A stretch of 33,962 nucleotides of DNA from DATKAB01 sp964542745 (GTDB lineage Bacteria > Eisenbacteria > RBG-16-71-46): positions 1 to 33,962 of the forward strand of contig CAZIVR010000031.1 in the NCBI GenBank assembly GCA_964542745.1, given 5' to 3'. Made by a program: the position numbers and the translations under genes. Numbering within the stretch: position 1 is the stretch's first letter; each line of letters begins with the position of its first letter. The notes beneath the pieces were generated by a model. That model was given only the letters and a program-made list of their open reading frames with translations, ran no database searches and was not told the origin of the DNA. Below, piece by piece: positions 32,303 through 33,962 of the stretch.

Positions 32303-33962
32303 CTACTGCTTGGTCGAGATGCGCATCCCGTAGAACGACCGGTAGACGAACACCAGCGAGATCAGCATGAACACCGCCGCGACCGGGATCGAGATCGTGG
32401 GATTCGCGACCGCCATTTCGACCGCCAGCAGGCCGAACAGCGTGGTGAACTTGATGATCGGGTTGAGCGCCACCGAGGAGGTGTCCTTGTACGGATCGCC
32501 CACCGTGTCGCCCACCACCGTCGCGGCGTGGAGCTCGGTGCCCTTCTGCTTGAGCTCCACCTCCACCACCTTCTTGGCGTTGTCCCACGCGCCGCCCGCG
32601 TTGGCCATGTAGACGGCCTGGAACAGGCCGACGACCGCGATGGACACCAGGTAGGAGATGAAGAACACCGGGTTGAAGAAGGCGTAGGCGATGGTGAGGC
32701 AGAAGATCACGATGAAGATGTTGAACATCCCGGCCTGCGCGTACTGGGTGCAGATGCGCACCACGGTGCGCGACGTCTCGATGCTGGCGGCCTCGGCCGA
32801 GTCGAGCTTGATGTTCTTCTTGATGTACTCGACCGCCCGGTAGGCGCCGGTGGTCACGGCCTGCATCGAGGCGCCAGTGAACCAGTACACGGTGGCGCCG
32901 CCCATCAGCAGGCCGAGGATCACGTAGGGGTCGAGCAGGTCGAGGCGGAACACCTGCGCGCCGCTCGCGTCCACGCCGAAGTGCTTCTGGAGCGTGAGGA
33001 TGATCGAGAACAGCATGGTCGTGGCGCCCGCCACGGCGGTGGCGATCAGCACCGGCTTGGCCGTGGCCTTGAAGGTGTTGCCCGCGCCGTCGTTGTCCTC
33101 GAGGTAGTGCTTGCCCTTCTCGAAGTCGGGCTTGAATCCGAACTGCTTCTCGACCTCGCCGGCCGCGCCGGGCGTGGTCTCGATCTGCGACAGCTCGAAG
33201 ATGGACTGCGCGTTGTCGGTGACCGGGCCGTAGGAGTCCACCGCGATCGTCACGGGGCCCATGCCGAGCAGGCCGAACGCCACCAGGCCGAAGGCGAACA
33301 CGGCGGGATAGGCCATGTACTGGGACAGCCCCTGCTCCGAGAACACGTAGGCGAGGAACAGGAGCACGGCCAGCGTGAGCGCCTTCCAGAACACNNNNNN
33401 NNNNCAGTTGCCGGCCACCATGCCCGAGAGGATGTTGAGCGACGCGCCGCCCTCCTGCGACGCCGCCACGACCTCCTTGACGTGCCGCGAGTGCGAGCTG
33501 GTGAAGACCTTCGTGAACTCGGGAATCACGGCCGCCGCCAGCGTGCCGCACGAGATGATGACCGAGAGCGTGAACCACAGGTTGCCCCCGAGCGGCGCGA
33601 GCAGCCACTTCGAGGCGGCGAAGGTCACCACGATCGAGAGGATCGAGCACACCCACACCAGGCTCGTGAGCGGGGCCTCGAAGTCGATCTTGTCCTTGCC
33701 CGCGTTCATGCTGCGGGCCACCGCCGCGTTGGCGAGGTAGGAGAGGATGGACGTGCCGATCATGAGCACGCGCATCACGAAGATCCACACGAGGAACGCC
33801 GCCTTGTGGTCGGGGATCACGGCCAGCGCGATGAAGGCGATCAGCGCCACGCCGGTCACGCCGTAGGTCTCGAAGCCGTCGGCGGTCGGGCCCACCGAGT
33901 CGCCGGCGTTGTCCCCGGTGCAGTCGGCGATGACGCCGGGGTTGCGGGCGTCGTCTTCCTTG
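32303..33962 (-). CDS. hppA: Membrane-bound proton-translocating pyrophosphatase (partial, contains assembly gap)
   Basis: The C-terminal ~553 codons of an H+-PPase, which couples pyrophosphate hydrolysis to ion pumping across the membrane; the 5' end lies beyond the right edge. Motifs: DCTGDNAGDSVGPTADGFETYG (relative of the DNVGDNVGD motif) at the edge, AGNTFKATAKP with Lys at the site that marks K+-independent enzymes, GGAWDNAKK and VVGDTVGDPYKDTSSVALNP. Many membrane helices. A segment of about 30 residues before AGNTFK (EKQFGFKPDFEKGKHYLED) is longer than in plant-type enzymes. Ten Ns (33395-33404) fall after MVAGN; the frame happens to stay open across them, but the true length there is unknown. 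Confidence 0.93.
   Translation of the reverse strand, partial: KEDDARNPGVIADCTGDNAGDSVGPTADGFETYGVTGVALIAFIALAVIPDHKAAFLVWIFVMRVLMIGTSILSYLANAAVARSMNAGKDKIDFEAPLTSLVWVCSILSIVVTFAASKWLLAPLGGNLWFTLSVIISCGTLAAAVIPEFTKVFTSSHSRHVKEVVAASQEGGASLNILSGMVAGNXXXXVFWKALTLAVLLFLAYVFSEQGLSQYMAYPAVFAFGLVAFGLLGMGPVTIAVDSYGPVTDNAQSIFELSQIETTPGAAGEVEKQFGFKPDFEKGKHYLEDNDGAGNTFKATAKPVLIATAVAGATTMLFSIILTLQKHFGVDASGAQVFRLDLLDPYVILGLLMGGATVYWFTGASMQAVTTGAYRAVEYIKKNIKLDSAEAASIETSRTVVRICTQYAQAGMFNIFIVIFCLTIAYAFFNPVFFISYLVSIAVVGLFQAVYMANAGGAWDNAKKVVEVELKQKGTELHAATVVGDTVGDPYKDTSSVALNPIIKFTTLFGLLAVEMAVANPTISIPVAAVFMLISLVFVYRSFYGMRISTKQ
33395..33404. other. Assembly gap (10 N)
   Basis: Ten undetermined bases inside the pyrophosphatase gene. 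The base before the gap on the coding strand leaves a TGN codon, which would be Cys, Trp or stop, whereas relatives have Phe-Ser-Ala after the AGN; the flanking bases may therefore be slightly wrong or overlapping. A uniform 10-N run suggests a scaffolder placeholder. Confidence 0.95.

Overview
This window is a very GC-rich bacterial chromosome segment. It carries a 10-base N gap at 33395-33404, which suggests a scaffolded draft or metagenome-assembled genome. Outer-membrane genes (Kdo synthesis and LPS transport) point to a diderm. A secreted protein with an FCB-type C-terminal sorting/FlgD-like domain (YPNPARG motif), an FCB-like L21 N-terminus, a kinase/TolB-like/TPR regulator and an HprK-linked mannose-family PTS together fit a Candidatus Eisenbacteria-like or related FCB lineage. 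That assignment is inference, because no 16S or marker search could be run.

Layout. Positions 1-21 hold the first codons of a divergent minus-strand gene. 223-1878: rplU, rpmA, then malate dehydrogenase. 1987-5155: kdsB, then a large Ser/Thr kinase with TolB-like and TPR domains. 5227-7659: a divergent pair, an exported protein with a PEP-CTERM-like tail (minus) and a GT39-type membrane glycosyltransferase (plus). 7891-11870: pyrG-kdsA-kdsC-kdsD, a tightly overlapping CTP/Kdo operon (kdsB supplies the CTP-using step). 12069-24023: a long co-directional block lptC-lptB-rpoN-hpf-hprK-EIIA-EIIB-GH57-EIIC-EIID-HPr-EI-PGI/PMI, mostly with ATGA/GTGA start-stop overlaps. 24164-25300: metK. 25451-27425: a sorting-domain secreted protein and an NAD-dependent epimerase-like protein. 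27427-28178: a minus-strand VapBC-type toxin-antitoxin module. 28305-30873: ahcY and an aminotransferase. 30973-32135: two tandem DinB-fold paralogues (minus). 32303 to the right edge: a membrane pyrophosphatase (minus, partial).

How the genes fit together. CTP from PyrG and Kdo from KdsD-KdsA-KdsC meet at KdsB to give CMP-Kdo for LPS; LptC and LptB serve LPS export. RpoN, Hpf and the PTS components sit in the place where Proteobacteria keep rpoN-hpf-ptsN-rapZ-npr. Here ptsN and rapZ are replaced by HprK and a full mannose-family PTS, with a GH57 alpha-glucan enzyme inserted between EIIB and EIIC and a phosphoglucose/phosphomannose isomerase at the end. This suggests one unit joining sugar uptake, glycogen/maltodextrin handling, HPr-Ser phosphorylation and sigma-54 supply. 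A good -24/-12 sigma-54 element lies just upstream of lptC-lptB-rpoN, which suggests autoregulation. MetK and AhcY supply the two ends of the SAM/SAH cycle.

The strongest items for follow-up are the sigma-54 element upstream of rpoN, the PTS/GH57/HprK block with unusual HPr and EIIA active-site surroundings, structured leaders ahead of pyrG and metK, the palindromic operator covering the vapB start codons, and the missing lptA. No gene-free stretch exceeds about 230 bases. No tRNA, rRNA, CRISPR array or insertion sequence was seen.
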